Shown here in pieces: positions 6,793 to 15,500 of a DNA stretch of 22,392 nt. The DNA comes from CBDUBH01 sp965365345 (GTDB lineage: Bacteria > Bacteroidota > Ignavibacteria > Ignavibacteriales > SURF-24). The notes beneath the pieces are model-generated. The model was not told where the DNA came from, searched no databases, and worked only from the letters and a program-made list of their open reading frames with translations. The stretch spans positions 1 through 22,392 of the forward strand of contig CBDUBH010000056.1 of NCBI GenBank assembly GCA_965365345.1, given 5' to 3'. Numbering within the stretch: position 1 is the first letter of the stretch; the number at the start of each line of letters is the position of its first letter. The position numbers and the translations under genes are program-made.

Positions 6793-6872
6793 GTCATTCC
6801 GGCTTGTCCGGAATCTTTTTTCATAAAATTAATTTTCGGAAAGATTCCGGACTTTGCGGGAATTACGATAAG
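6793..6872. repeat. Nested inverted repeat (MITE/REP-like)
   Basis: GTCCGGAATCTTT at 6806-6818 and AAAGATTCCGGAC at 6840-6852 are perfect 13-bp arms with a 21-base AT-rich loop. Outside them GTCATTCCGGC (6793-6803) faces GCGGGAATTACGATAA (6857-6872), an imperfect second pair. The GTCATT end is shared with 669-724 and 2409-2441. Confidence 0.65.
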
Positions 6873-7009
6873 TTAATTATGAAAACTATAAATTTTAAAA
6901 TTACTTTTTATGATCACTTTATTTTAATAATAAAATTAATCATTTATTACTTTTTCAGTCCTGAATTTAAAAACATTTTATTAAAATTTTTGGTTGCAAA
7001 AAAGGATAT

Positions 7010-7047
7010 AAAAAAACCGGCTCCCACGAAAAATGAAAGCCGGTTTT
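7010..7047 (-). terminator. Terminator of the lon-pyk operon
   Basis: On the minus strand AAAACCGGCT (7047-7038) pairs perfectly with AGCCGGTTTT (7022-7013) across 15 bases and runs into further Ts, giving a run of seven. It lies about 40 bases after the pyruvate kinase stop. The arms would also give four Ts on the plus strand. Confidence 0.85.
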
Positions 7048-7084
7048 AATTTTATTTTCAAAACTGAATTATTGATCTTTAAAA

Positions 7085-8512
7085 TTAAATTGTAGCAAAG
7101 CGTATCCAATTTTGTCTCGATTTATCGGAAATCGGAACTCCGGATGTAAAAACTATAATATCATCTTTAAATGCCAGAAATTTATCTTTAAGCAAATTCA
7201 ATCCGTTTACAACTGCTGTATCGGGATCTTCAATATCTTCCATGTAATAAGCCGAAATTCCCCAATACAAATTCAAATGCGCAACTGTATCATGGCGATT
7301 TGTGATCGCTATAATTTTTGCATTAGGTCTGTATTTGGAAATTACTTTTGCTTTTCTTCCGTTGTAACTGAACACAACAATTATTTTTGCTTTCACCTGA
7401 TCTGCAATTATGTTTATCGCTCTTCCGGTTGAATCGAAAAGATTTTCCTGGATTAATTCCGGAACTTCATAATTTATTTTTCTTGTGTAAGGAAAAGTTG
7501 TTTCGGTTTTAACCAAAATATCGTTCATCATTTTAACGGCTTCAATAGGGTATTTTCCTACTGAAGTTTCGCCGCTTAACATTACGACATCGGTACCGTC
7601 CCAAACTGCATTTGCAACATCCGAAGCTTCGGCTCTTGTGGGAACCGGATTTTGAATCATTGATTCAAGCATCTGTGTAGCGGTGATCACGATTTTGCCG
7701 ACTTCGTTACATCTTTTAATAATGCTTTTTTGAATTAAAGGAACTTCCTGCGGCTGCATTTCAACTCCAAGATCACCGCGCGCAATCATAATTCCATCAG
7801 CAGCTTTCAAGATTTCTTCAAAATTATCAACTGCTTCTTTTTTCTCAATTTTTGCTATTATCGGTTTATTGATATATTTTCTTTCGAGCCATGATCTTAA
7901 TTTTATTATATCTTCAGCTTTGCGTACAAAGGAAAGTGCAATAAAATCAAGCCTTTTGGAAGCTGCAAATTCCAGTGCTTCCAAATCTTTTTCGGTAACT
8001 GCGGGAAGACTTATATTCATTCCGGGAAGGTTCATTCCTTTTCTTGAACTTAAAACTCCGCCTTCAATAATTTCGCAAACAATTGAATTATCTTTTTTAT
8101 CTATAACTATCAGTTTAAGCAAGCCGTCATTTATCAAAATTTTATCGCCAATTGCGGCATCATCAATAATTCGTTTATACGATGTTGAAATTTTTTCTGC
8201 AGTGCCTTTAATATCTTCTATGGTAATTTCAATTTTATTTCCCGCTTTAATTTCAACGGCTCCGCCTTCAATATCACCGACTCTTATTTTTGGTCCCTGC
8301 AAATCCTGCAAAACTGTTAGAGGAAGTTGTTCATCATTTATTGCAGTTTCTATATTTTTGAATAATGTTTCGTAATAATCAAACGAACCATGCGAAAAGT
8401 TTAGTCTTAATCCATCGGCGCCATTGTGTATTAAACTTTTGATTTTTTCTACACTATCGGTAGAAGGTCCTAACGTACAAAGTATCTTAGTTTTTGCAAC
8501 TTTTAATTTCAA
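7085..8512 (-). CDS. pyk: Pyruvate kinase, TTG start
   Basis: Cytoplasmic glycolytic enzyme converting phosphoenolpyruvate and ADP to pyruvate and ATP. Motifs: TKILCTLGPS (8-17), LRLNFSHG (35-42), IIAKIEKKEAV (218-228, with Lys222 as the catalytic lysine), MIARGDLGVE (242-251) and the effector-region block ITATQMLESMI...TRAEASDVANAVWDGTDVVMLSGETSVGKYP (276-322). The 475-residue length is standard, with no extra C-terminal PEP-utilising domain. The segment LQGPKIRVG (71-79) carries Lys75 where K+-dependent enzymes have Glu, and Leu71, Gln72 and Val78 where they have Thr, Lys and Thr, which predicts a K+-independent enzyme. The start codon is TTG at 8512-8510, overlapping the upstream lon stop as TTGA, and the ribosome site GGAAG lies inside the last lon codons. 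No ATG or GTG fits before the first conserved motif. Confidence 0.97.
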   Translation of the reverse strand: MKLKVAKTKILCTLGPSTDSVEKIKSLIHNGADGLRLNFSHGSFDYYETLFKNIETAINDEQLPLTVLQDLQGPKIRVGDIEGGAVEIKAGNKIEITIEDIKGTAEKISTSYKRIIDDAAIGDKILINDGLLKLIVIDKKDNSIVCEIIEGGVLSSRKGMNLPGMNISLPAVTEKDLEALEFAASKRLDFIALSFVRKAEDIIKLRSWLERKYINKPIIAKIEKKEAVDNFEEILKAADGIMIARGDLGVEMQPQEVPLIQKSIIKRCNEVGKIVITATQMLESMIQNPVPTRAEASDVANAVWDGTDVVMLSGETSVGKYPIEAVKMMNDILVKTETTFPYTRKINYEVPELIQENLFDSTGRAINIIADQVKAKIIVVFSYNGRKAKVISKYRPNAKIIAITNRHDTVAHLNLYWGISAYYMEDIEDPDTAVVNGLNLLKDKFLAFKDDIIVFTSGVPISDKSRQNWIRFATI

Positions 8513-11001
8513 CTTTTTCTTCCTTTTTTATTTGTTTGATTTACTTGATTTATTTTTGGTGCAATTGCGTTATTCTTAATTTGAGTTACGGGCTTTAATT
8601 TTGAATACATTTCTTTTAATCTTTTTTCAACATTGCCGTAAATTGTATCGGCTTCGTAATGTCCGCTTTTTAATTTTTTTCCTGCTTTTACTCCGGTCAA
8701 AATTTCAATTGCTTCTTCAATTCTTGTTACAGAATAAATATGAAACTCTTTATTTTTAACGGCTTCAATAACATCTTCACGCAGCATAAGATTTCTTACA
8801 TTTTGTTCAGGAATTATGACTCCCTGTTTTTTAGTTAAGCCTCGTTCTTTACAAATATCAAAAAAGCCTTCAATTTTTTCGTTAACTCCGCCGATAGGTT
8901 GAATGTCTCCTTTTTGATTTACAGATCCGGTAATTGCAAATGATTGATTTATCGGTACGCAAGCCAATGTTGAAAGCAGCGCACAAATTTCCGCAGCAGT
9001 TGCACTATCTCCATCAATTAATCCATAACCTTGCTCAAAAACAAGACTTGCAGTAAATGCAAGCGGATTATTTTGCCCGAAAGTTTCTCTGAAATATCCG
9101 TTAATTATCAAAACGCCTTTATTGTGCGTATTTCCGCTTAATCCCGCTTCGCGCTCTACATTGATAATGTTTCCATTTCCTAATGAAACTGTTGCAGTAA
9201 TTCTTGTCGGCTTTCCGAACCAGTAATATGATGAACCGTAAACGGCAAGTCCGTTCACCTGTCCAACTCTAGCGCCTTCGGTATCAATTAAGATCGAACC
9301 TTCCTGAATCATTTCCTGAAGTTTAGATTCAAAAAGTGAATGTCTTTCTTTTCCGCTATCGTACGCTTCTTTTACATGATAATCCGTAACGATTTCGCTT
9401 CCGCTGTCATTTGCCCAAAAATTTGCTTCGCGAACAAGATCGGCAACAAATGAAAATCTTGTTGTCAATTTTCCTTTATGTTCTGCGTATCTTGAACCAT
9501 ATTCAATTACAGTTGAAATTGCGCTGTTATCAAAATCTTTTAACTTTTCCGATTCAATCATTTTTTTTATGAATCTTGCATATTCAATTTCAGATTTTGA
9601 ATTACGCGGCATTTCATAATCAAAATCGGCTTTAATTTTAAATATCTTTTTAAAATCATCTTCATACTCTGCCAAAAGCGAGTATAAATAATTGCTTCCG
9701 ATGAAAATTACTTTTATTGTACATTCAATGGATTCAGGCTTTAACAAAGTCGGTGAAAAGAAATAATAACTTGAAAAATCCTGAATTTCTACTTTACCGT
9801 ACATTAAAACTCTTTTCAAAGTTTTCCAAACTCCTGGCTCTTGAAAAGCATCCATTGCGTTTAAAACCAAATATCCGCCGTTTGCTTTAAGCAGCGAGCC
9901 GGCTTTTATTTTTGTAAAATCCGCGTACCAGCCGCCGTTTCCGTCACTGAATTTTTCAATTGTTCCGAAAAGATTTGTAAATGATGGAGTTGTTTCAATT
10001 ACTATCGGGCACTCTTTTGTATGCGAATTATCAAGAATAACATTTACTTCATATTCTTTAAAGTAATCAATTATAATTCCTTCTTTTGTTTCTTCGCTGC
10101 GCGGTTTTATTCCGGTAAAATAATCTAATGAATCAAGAATATTTTCTTCAACTTTTGTTAAATGATTTACAACTTTTTCTATAGGATATTTTTCTTTTAA
10201 TCTGTCAATTGAACTTTTCACCAAAACGCTTACGGCTTCTTTTTCCAAGTTTTCTAATTTTACACGGTAAGTTTGGCTTAATTCTAATTCTTTTTTAAAT
10301 ACAGATTGAAGTTCTTCCTGATAACGCGCGTATTTATTGGTTATTTTTAAAACTTCATCTTTCGAAATCTTTCCTTCTTTCACCTGCTCTTCAAGTTGTT
10401 GAACAACGACCGGTTCATCATTAAAAACATAAAAAACTTCAGGACGCGAATATCCGTCTTCTTTAACTTGTCCCAAGGAAAAATTTTCTTTGTTCAATTT
10501 TTCTTTAAATCTTTCGAGTAAATGATGATGATCTTTATTAAACTCACCTACTATTCTGTTTTTTTCATCTTTGTAAGATTCATTTTCAAGTGATTGCGGA
10601 ATTTTTTCCTGAAGATATTTTATTGTATCTGAAATATCGTTTTTAAATTTTTCGGCATCGCCGGCAGGAAAAATTAAAAGTTTTGGTTCATCCGGATTTT
10701 CAAAATTATAAACATAAGCGTAATCATTAAGAATGGGGCATTGCGGTCGGATTGATTCCAGCAATTTTTTTACTGTGGTAGCTTTTCCCGTTCCTGAAAG
10801 TCCCGCGATAAAAATATTGTAGCCTGTGCTCCAAAGTTCTACGCCGACCTTCAAAGATTTAAGCGCTTTTTCCTGACCGATTATTTCGTGAATTGCGGAA
10901 ACATTTTTTGTTGTATCAAATTCAAAAAGATCAGGATTGCAAGCCGATTTTAATTCATTTGGTTTTAGTGCGTTATGTTTTGTGGATTTTTTTAATGCCA
11001 T
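8509..11001 (-). CDS. Lon-like ATP-dependent protease (AAA_32/LonB-type, S16 family)
   Basis: An 830-residue soluble AAA+ protease of the AAA_32 type that lacks the classical Lon N-terminal substrate domain. Walker A is GLSGTGKAT at 67-75. A long helical insertion with coiled-coil character (about 125-290) splits the ATPase. The second part of the ATPase carries ANGGYLVLNAMDAF (373-386), the Walker B region. The C-terminal S16 domain has the Ser-Lys dyad: Ser666 in DGDSATAAEI and Lys709 in GGVNEKIEGF, 43 residues apart as in E. coli Lon. No transmembrane segment is present, unlike archaeal LonB. The ATG at 11001 has AGGA just upstream. Its stop overlaps the pyruvate kinase start, so the two are translationally coupled. 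It should degrade misfolded or specific regulatory proteins; its substrate is unknown. Confidence 0.95.
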   Translation of the reverse strand: MALKKSTKHNALKPNELKSACNPDLFEFDTTKNVSAIHEIIGQEKALKSLKVGVELWSTGYNIFIAGLSGTGKATTVKKLLESIRPQCPILNDYAYVYNFENPDEPKLLIFPAGDAEKFKNDISDTIKYLQEKIPQSLENESYKDEKNRIVGEFNKDHHHLLERFKEKLNKENFSLGQVKEDGYSRPEVFYVFNDEPVVVQQLEEQVKEGKISKDEVLKITNKYARYQEELQSVFKKELELSQTYRVKLENLEKEAVSVLVKSSIDRLKEKYPIEKVVNHLTKVEENILDSLDYFTGIKPRSEETKEGIIIDYFKEYEVNVILDNSHTKECPIVIETTPSFTNLFGTIEKFSDGNGGWYADFTKIKAGSLLKANGGYLVLNAMDAFQEPGVWKTLKRVLMYGKVEIQDFSSYYFFSPTLLKPESIECTIKVIFIGSNYLYSLLAEYEDDFKKIFKIKADFDYEMPRNSKSEIEYARFIKKMIESEKLKDFDNSAISTVIEYGSRYAEHKGKLTTRFSFVADLVREANFWANDSGSEIVTDYHVKEAYDSGKERHSLFESKLQEMIQEGSILIDTEGARVGQVNGLAVYGSSYYWFGKPTRITATVSLGNGNIINVEREAGLSGNTHNKGVLIINGYFRETFGQNNPLAFTASLVFEQGYGLIDGDSATAAEICALLSTLACVPINQSFAITGSVNQKGDIQPIGGVNEKIEGFFDICKERGLTKKQGVIIPEQNVRNLMLREDVIEAVKNKEFHIYSVTRIEEAIEILTGVKAGKKLKSGHYEADTIYGNVEKRLKEMYSKLKPVTQIKNNAIAPKINQVNQTNKKGRKS

Positions 11002-11382
11002 AAATTTCCTGTTTCAAAATCATTAAAGTGAAAAATCAATATTTAAAGATAGTAAAATCATTTTGATTTTTCTTAAACTGCCGCATTAATAATTTAATCG
11101 TTTTTAAATTTTTGCCTAAAAAATATATTTTTTTGTTCAGCATCTTTTATTAATTAATTGTTTTAGAAATTTCATTTTTGAATTTCAGAATCCATTCATT
11201 CATAGTTAAATTGATATTTCGAAATATTTATTTCAATTCAATAATTCAAAAAGATATTTTTGAAAAATATTATCAACTTAAAAATTTATCCGGATTTAAA
11301 ACTTAATTTTTAAAATTGAACTTTTGATTTTTTTAGTATTATATTTTAATAAACTTAAATAATAATTTGATCGGAATTTAAT
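11002..11382. other. Divergent 381-base regulatory region between lon-like gene and DUF2911 gene
   Basis: Very AT-rich, with no open reading frame that looks coding. It must carry promoters for both directions. Three AT-rich palindromes (11118-11133, 11214-11227, 11254-11270) are the only structure seen. On the plus strand TTGAAC at 11316-11321 followed by TATTAT at 11337-11342 is a weak candidate promoter, but the spacing is short (15 bases), so it is not listed separately. Confidence 0.6.
11214..11270. promoter_or_regulatory. Pair of AT-rich palindromes, possible operator
   Basis: ATATTTCGAAATAT at 11214-11227 is a perfect 14-base palindrome. ATATTTTTGAAAAATAT at 11254-11270 is a perfect 8+1+8 palindrome with the same ATATTT/AAATAT ends, centre to centre about 41 bases away. 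They lie roughly 110-170 bases before the DUF2911 start and over 200 bases before the lon-like gene. In AT-rich DNA such palindromes can arise by chance, so regulatory function is only a suggestion. Confidence 0.25.
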
Positions 11383-12231
11383 ATGAAAAGATCTTTTTTA
11401 ATTTTGATTTTCGTTTTTGCGTGCGCTCAATTTTGCGAAAGTTTGGCGCAGCTTCAGCTTCCGAAATTAAGTCCTAAATCAACCGTTACGCAAATAATAG
11501 GACTTTCCGAAATTGCAATTTCATACAGCAGACCGAACGTTCGTGAAAGAATTGTTTGGGGCGAACTTGTTCCATACGGCGAAGTTTGGCGCACCGGAGC
11601 CGATGAAGCAACCACAATTACTTTTGGCGATAGCGTTCAGATTAACGGACAAAAACTTGAAGCCGGGAAATACGCGCTTTTTACAATTCCCGGTAAAGAT
11701 GAATGGATCGTAATCTTTAACAGAAATTCAAAACAATGGGGATCTTTCAATTACGACAGTACAAAAGATGCGTTGAGAATAAAAGTTAAACCTGAAACAA
11801 ATGCTCACACGGAAAGTCTTCTTTTTACTTTTTCTGATATAAATTATAATTCCGCTACAGTAAATTTAGAATGGGAAAAAGTTAAAGTTTCATTTGACGT
11901 AAAAATGAATGTTGATAAAAAAGCTTACGAAAATATTAAGAAAGCTTTTGATGATGCAAAAAAAGATGATTGGGTTGTTTACGCCGCAGCGGCAAATTAC
12001 GCAGTTGAAAGTAAAGTTCATTTGGATGAAGCAATTGATTGGATTGAAAAATCAATCCAAATAAAATCTACATATTACAATAATTTTGTGAAAGCAAAAT
12101 TGATGCTCCAAAAAGGCGATAAGAAAGCAGCGAAACTAGCGATTCAAAAATCACGCGAAGAAGGTAAAAACGATCCGGAATTTAAATATTTTGAATCAAC
12201 GTTAAACAAATTGGAAAAGGAAATTTTATAA
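11383..12231 (+). CDS. Exported DUF2911 domain protein with C-terminal TPR-like region
   Basis: A 282-residue exported protein of unknown function. The N-terminus is a signal peptide of about 23 residues (basic KR, hydrophobic LILIFVFACA, cleavage likely after SLA). A lipobox at Cys14 is poor because Phe stands at -2. Residues about 24-170 are the DUF2911 domain, with LSPKSTVTQIIGLSEIAISYSRPNVRxR, WGELVPYGEVWRTGADEATTITF, LEAGKYALFTIPG and WEKVKVSFDV. Residues about 180-280 are helical with TPR-like pairs (AAANYAVESKVHLDEAIDWIEKSI and KAKLMLQKGDKKAAKLAIQK). DUF2911 proteins are common in Bacteroidota and relatives and have no assigned role. No strong ribosome site precedes the ATG. It appears monocistronic. 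Confidence 0.88.
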   Translation: MKRSFLILIFVFACAQFCESLAQLQLPKLSPKSTVTQIIGLSEIAISYSRPNVRERIVWGELVPYGEVWRTGADEATTITFGDSVQINGQKLEAGKYALFTIPGKDEWIVIFNRNSKQWGSFNYDSTKDALRIKVKPETNAHTESLLFTFSDINYNSATVNLEWEKVKVSFDVKMNVDKKAYENIKKAFDDAKKDDWVVYAAAANYAVESKVHLDEAIDWIEKSIQIKSTYYNNFVKAKLMLQKGDKKAAKLAIQKSREEGKNDPEFKYFESTLNKLEKEIL

Positions 12232-12234
12232 TAA

Positions 12235-12263
12235 TTTAGAATGTAGAATTAAGAATTTAGAAT
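12235..12263. repeat. ATTCTnAn array, copy C (reverse orientation)
   Basis: Units TTTAGAAT, GTAGAAT, TAAGAAT, TTAGAAT start three bases after the DUF2911 stop codon. The array is nearly identical to 22300-22328, with two differences over about 30 bases. Confidence 0.75.
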
Positions 12264-12296
12264 TATTTTAATCAACTTTAAAATAAAATGTTCAAA

Positions 12297-12385
12297 TGTA
12301 GAGACGAGATATATCCCGTCTTTTCATAAAATAAAATCAATTTCAAATTTTTTACTGTAGAGACGTAGCATTCTACGTCTCTACA
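12297..12385. repeat. Pair of GTAGAGACG palindromes
   Basis: The first unit at 12297-12324 is an imperfect palindrome around GATATATC (GTAGAGACGAGATATATCCC then GTCTT). The second at 12356-12385 is a perfect 13-bp stem (TGTAGAGACGTAG paired with CTACGTCTCTACA) with loop CATT. Both begin TGTAGAGACG and lie 59 bases apart. The stem is flanked by Ts on its left and As on its right, the wrong arrangement for a terminator on either strand. Confidence 0.7.
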
Positions 12386-12458
12386 AAAAAAACTAACATT
12401 AAGTTTTAATTACAAAATGTTTAATTCCGGCTCTCAATAATTGTTGGAAGAATAAAAA

Positions 12459-12496
12459 AGCTGCAAGATTTCTCATCCTTCAGATTCGAAATGACC
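12459..12496 (-). repeat. Dispersed repeat GTCATTTCGAA...GAGAAATCTTGCAGCTTT, copy 2
   Basis: On the minus strand it reads GGTCATTTCGAATCTG, a short middle, then GATGAGAAATCTTGCAGCTT. It matches the ends of 2461-2529 but lacks its roughly 30-base GC-rich interior. Confidence 0.65.
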
Positions 12497-12533
12497 AACA
12501 ACAACATTTAATTTTTATAATCTTTATATCTTT

Positions 12534-15500
12534 TTATTCAATCTCATTATATTGCGGAACGGGTGCGGGAAGTTCTTTTTCCTTTTCATAACTTGAAATA
12601 AGCTTAGTAAAAATTTCTTTTATATATTCTTTTTTTTCATAACCTCCGTTCATTAATTTTTCGTGTAATCTTTCTGCTTGAAGCATAAAAACTTCTATCT
12701 TGCTTTGAATTATTTGCGGATAAACATTGCCATCGGTCTCAATTGCCAAAAACGGAAGTTCGTCAATTTCAAAATTTTCAATATTTTTTTGTTCTGCTTT
12801 TTCTTTTCCTTCAATGTTCATTTCGTTGGTTAAGATCGATTCGGCAACGCGCGCCGGCATACATCCAAAAGGACCGATAGAAATTACTCCGCAAACATCA
12901 GTCATAATTTCTTTAAGAGATGAACCTACTGTTAATATTGCTTCTCCTGTTAATTCGGGTTTTATTAAGTGCGATGCTTTTGAAATTACTTCATCAACTT
13001 TTATCATTTCAAAATCAACAAATCCGGATTTACAAAGCGCTTCTTTTATTTTGCGTTCGATCTTTATCTGCATAAAATCGCGAATTTTGAATTTCATTTT
13101 TTGCAAAAGTTTCGATGAATAAATATCATTTTCCTGCGCAGCTAAATAATTTGAATAATAAATGTATTCGCCGATTGGAACAACTTTTACAACAAATCCT
13201 TTGGCGCTTAATTTTTCAATAAGATCCACACGCGAAAATTCATCATGACGCACGAATATTTCGCCGGTTAATATTACTTTTTTCGCTTCTTCAATTGATT
13301 CTTTGCGTTCAATTTTTGCAAGTTCTTTTGCGGATTTTTCCAACTGCTTGTAAAGATCTTTTTGTGAATCTTTTTCAATTGAAATTAAGATCTTTTTTAA
13401 TTCGATTTCAAAAATAGAATTAGCTTTTTCTTTATCAACGGCAAGTGCCTGAATTGCGTTGTAAATATTTTTCAGCACGTCAGAAATTGCAACAGCGTTC
13501 CAGCCGCGCATAGTAAATTTATTGCCCAAACCTTCGTATGAATTTTCATCGGACAAAGTATAAATGCCGAAATTTCTTAATTTCTTTTGGGAAATTAAAT
13601 CATCAAGGAAAATGTGATATTGCCCTAATCTGCAAGGACCTTCACCTTTTGCCATAAAAAAAAGAGTTTTTTCATTTTCGGCTTTTTTATTTTCGTAATA
13701 TTCCAATAATGAACCGGCGTTCAAAATTAATGGAAGACATTCTTTACAAGATGAATTTCCTCTTCCTTTAAGCAAAGTGATGGAATTGTAAATCGGTAAA
13801 GCTTCCGCGTTAATTCCGATATGCCTGAATGCAGCGGCAAATGCTTCGCTCCCGATATTTCCCATACTCGGCAAAATCATTTTTACATTTTTATCAAACA
13901 CGGAAAGTTCATTTCCATCGGAATCAGTAAACTTGATTTCGCTCTTTATTTTCAATGGTCTGAAGCCGTTTAATAAAATTTCATTTTCTTTTCCGGAAGA
14001 AATTTCCCTGTAACTTTTAATGATATCAAGCGCAGCTTCAATTCTTGTATTAATTCCCGCATCGGCAGAATGGCTGTCGAGTTCCAAAGTTAGAGAGGGC
14101 TTTTCCGCCATATTATTTCTGAAGTACGAAATTATAAAGGAATCGGGTCCGCAGCTGAAATTCGTAATGTATGTTCCGAATAATTGCGAATGATCTTTTA
14201 CAAATCTCGCTGTGCGCAAAATTTGTTTTCCAGCTCCCCAATACATGTGATCGTAACTTTGGAATTCTTCTGCTGAAAGAAAATCATGCGGTATTATCGA
14301 AACTCCTCGTGATGAAAATTTTTGCGGAATTCCTAAATTCGCTTCTTTAACAAATGAATTATAAGCGCGTCCGAAAAGTACGACCGCAAATTTTGATTTA
14401 TCTTTTTCAAGTTCTGAAATTGCCTGCTTGCCGAGTTCTTTAAACTCCGAGATCATTTTTTGATATTGTTCAAGCGCAAAATCAAAAGCAAATTCGGCAT
14501 CCTTTTTTACTTTTCTTAATTGAACCGCTAATTTTACAAATTCATTTTTAACTTCTGAAAATCCTTTGCTGAAATTCAAAACCGGCGATAAAATTTTTCT
14601 TTTATCAATTTCATTTTTAAAAGTTGATTTAAGGTAATAGAATTCAGATTGCAAAAGCACGCAGGTTTTGCTCGGCTCTTTTTCTTGCGGCTCAAATATT
14701 TCTGTTATGTGCGGCATGAAAATATAATCGGGATCTTTATCAATCAGATCCTGAAAAAATCCGTGAGCCAATTCAACGGGATAGCAAAATGCGGCTGTTT
14801 TCTTTTCAATGCCTTTTTGATTTGGATTGTCGCCCAAAATAATTTTAAATCCGAGCTGTGTAAAAAAGTTATAATAAAGCGGATAAAAAGTATTTGCTAA
14901 AAATGATTTTGATATTCCGATTGTAGCCGCATTTACCGGTAATGGAATTTCATTTATATATTTTTCGAAAACAAGTTCCTGCCGCAATTTTACGTAATCA
15001 ATTTCATTTTTCTTTTTCTTAGAGTCAATTTGAATATTGTAATATTTATCGCACGCGCCGCCGAACGGATATTTTTTATCATCAATTCTGATAAGTGAAA
15101 TTGAGCATTTTCTATCGCACTTTTCGGCGCCGCCGGCACAAATAAATGATTTATCGTAGTTAACTTTTCTATCAATTAATTCAGTAAGATTGAAATTTGT
15201 TTTTTCAATTAATCCTAAATTAATTCTGTTTTTAATTTCGAGCGCAACTCCGAAAGCTCCCATCAATCCGGGCTGCGGCGGAACAATAATTTCTTTTCCG
15301 GTTAAAGCAGCCATTGCAACCGGCACTGCTTTATTATAGCAAACTCCGCCTTGCATAAAAACTTTTTTACCGACCGGACGATTTCCTTTAACGCGGTTGT
15401 TATAATTCATACAAATTGAATAAACGAGTCCGGCGACAATATCTTCTTTCGATAGTCCTTCGTGCAAAGCGTTTTTGATATCGCTGCTTATAAACGCCGC

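Larger units (their letters stand above)
6733..7084. other. 352-base intergenic region with inverted repeat and terminator
   Basis: No credible gene. It holds the nested inverted repeat at 6793-6872, then about 140 bases of AT-rich sequence, then the pyruvate kinase terminator at 7010-7047. An open frame of about 80 codons from 6804 is built from the repeat and runs antisense into the terminator, so it is not a gene. Confidence 0.7.
12232..12533. other. 302-base convergent intergenic region filled with repeats
   Basis: Between the DUF2911 gene (plus) and the giant activase (minus). It holds an ATTCTnAn array, two GTAGAGACG palindromes and the inverted copy of the GTCATTTCGAA element. No gene and no hairpin with a proper T-run terminator was found in either direction. 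Confidence 0.7.

Noticed and set aside
6804..7049. Plus-strand open frame of about 80 codons in the gap before pyruvate kinase
   Set aside because: It is built from the inverted repeat and the terminator of the opposite-strand operon and has no ribosome site or family resemblance.
12356..12385. Perfect hairpin as a terminator for the DUF2911 or activase gene
   Set aside because: The T-run precedes and the A-run follows the stem on the plus strand, and there is no T-run after it on the minus strand, so it fits neither direction.
12727..13122. Plus-strand open frames inside the giant activase, and similar antisense frames in pyk, hppA and the kinase
   Set aside because: They lie wholly opposite to genes with recognised motifs and show no family features of their own; AT-rich codon use leaves such frames open by chance.
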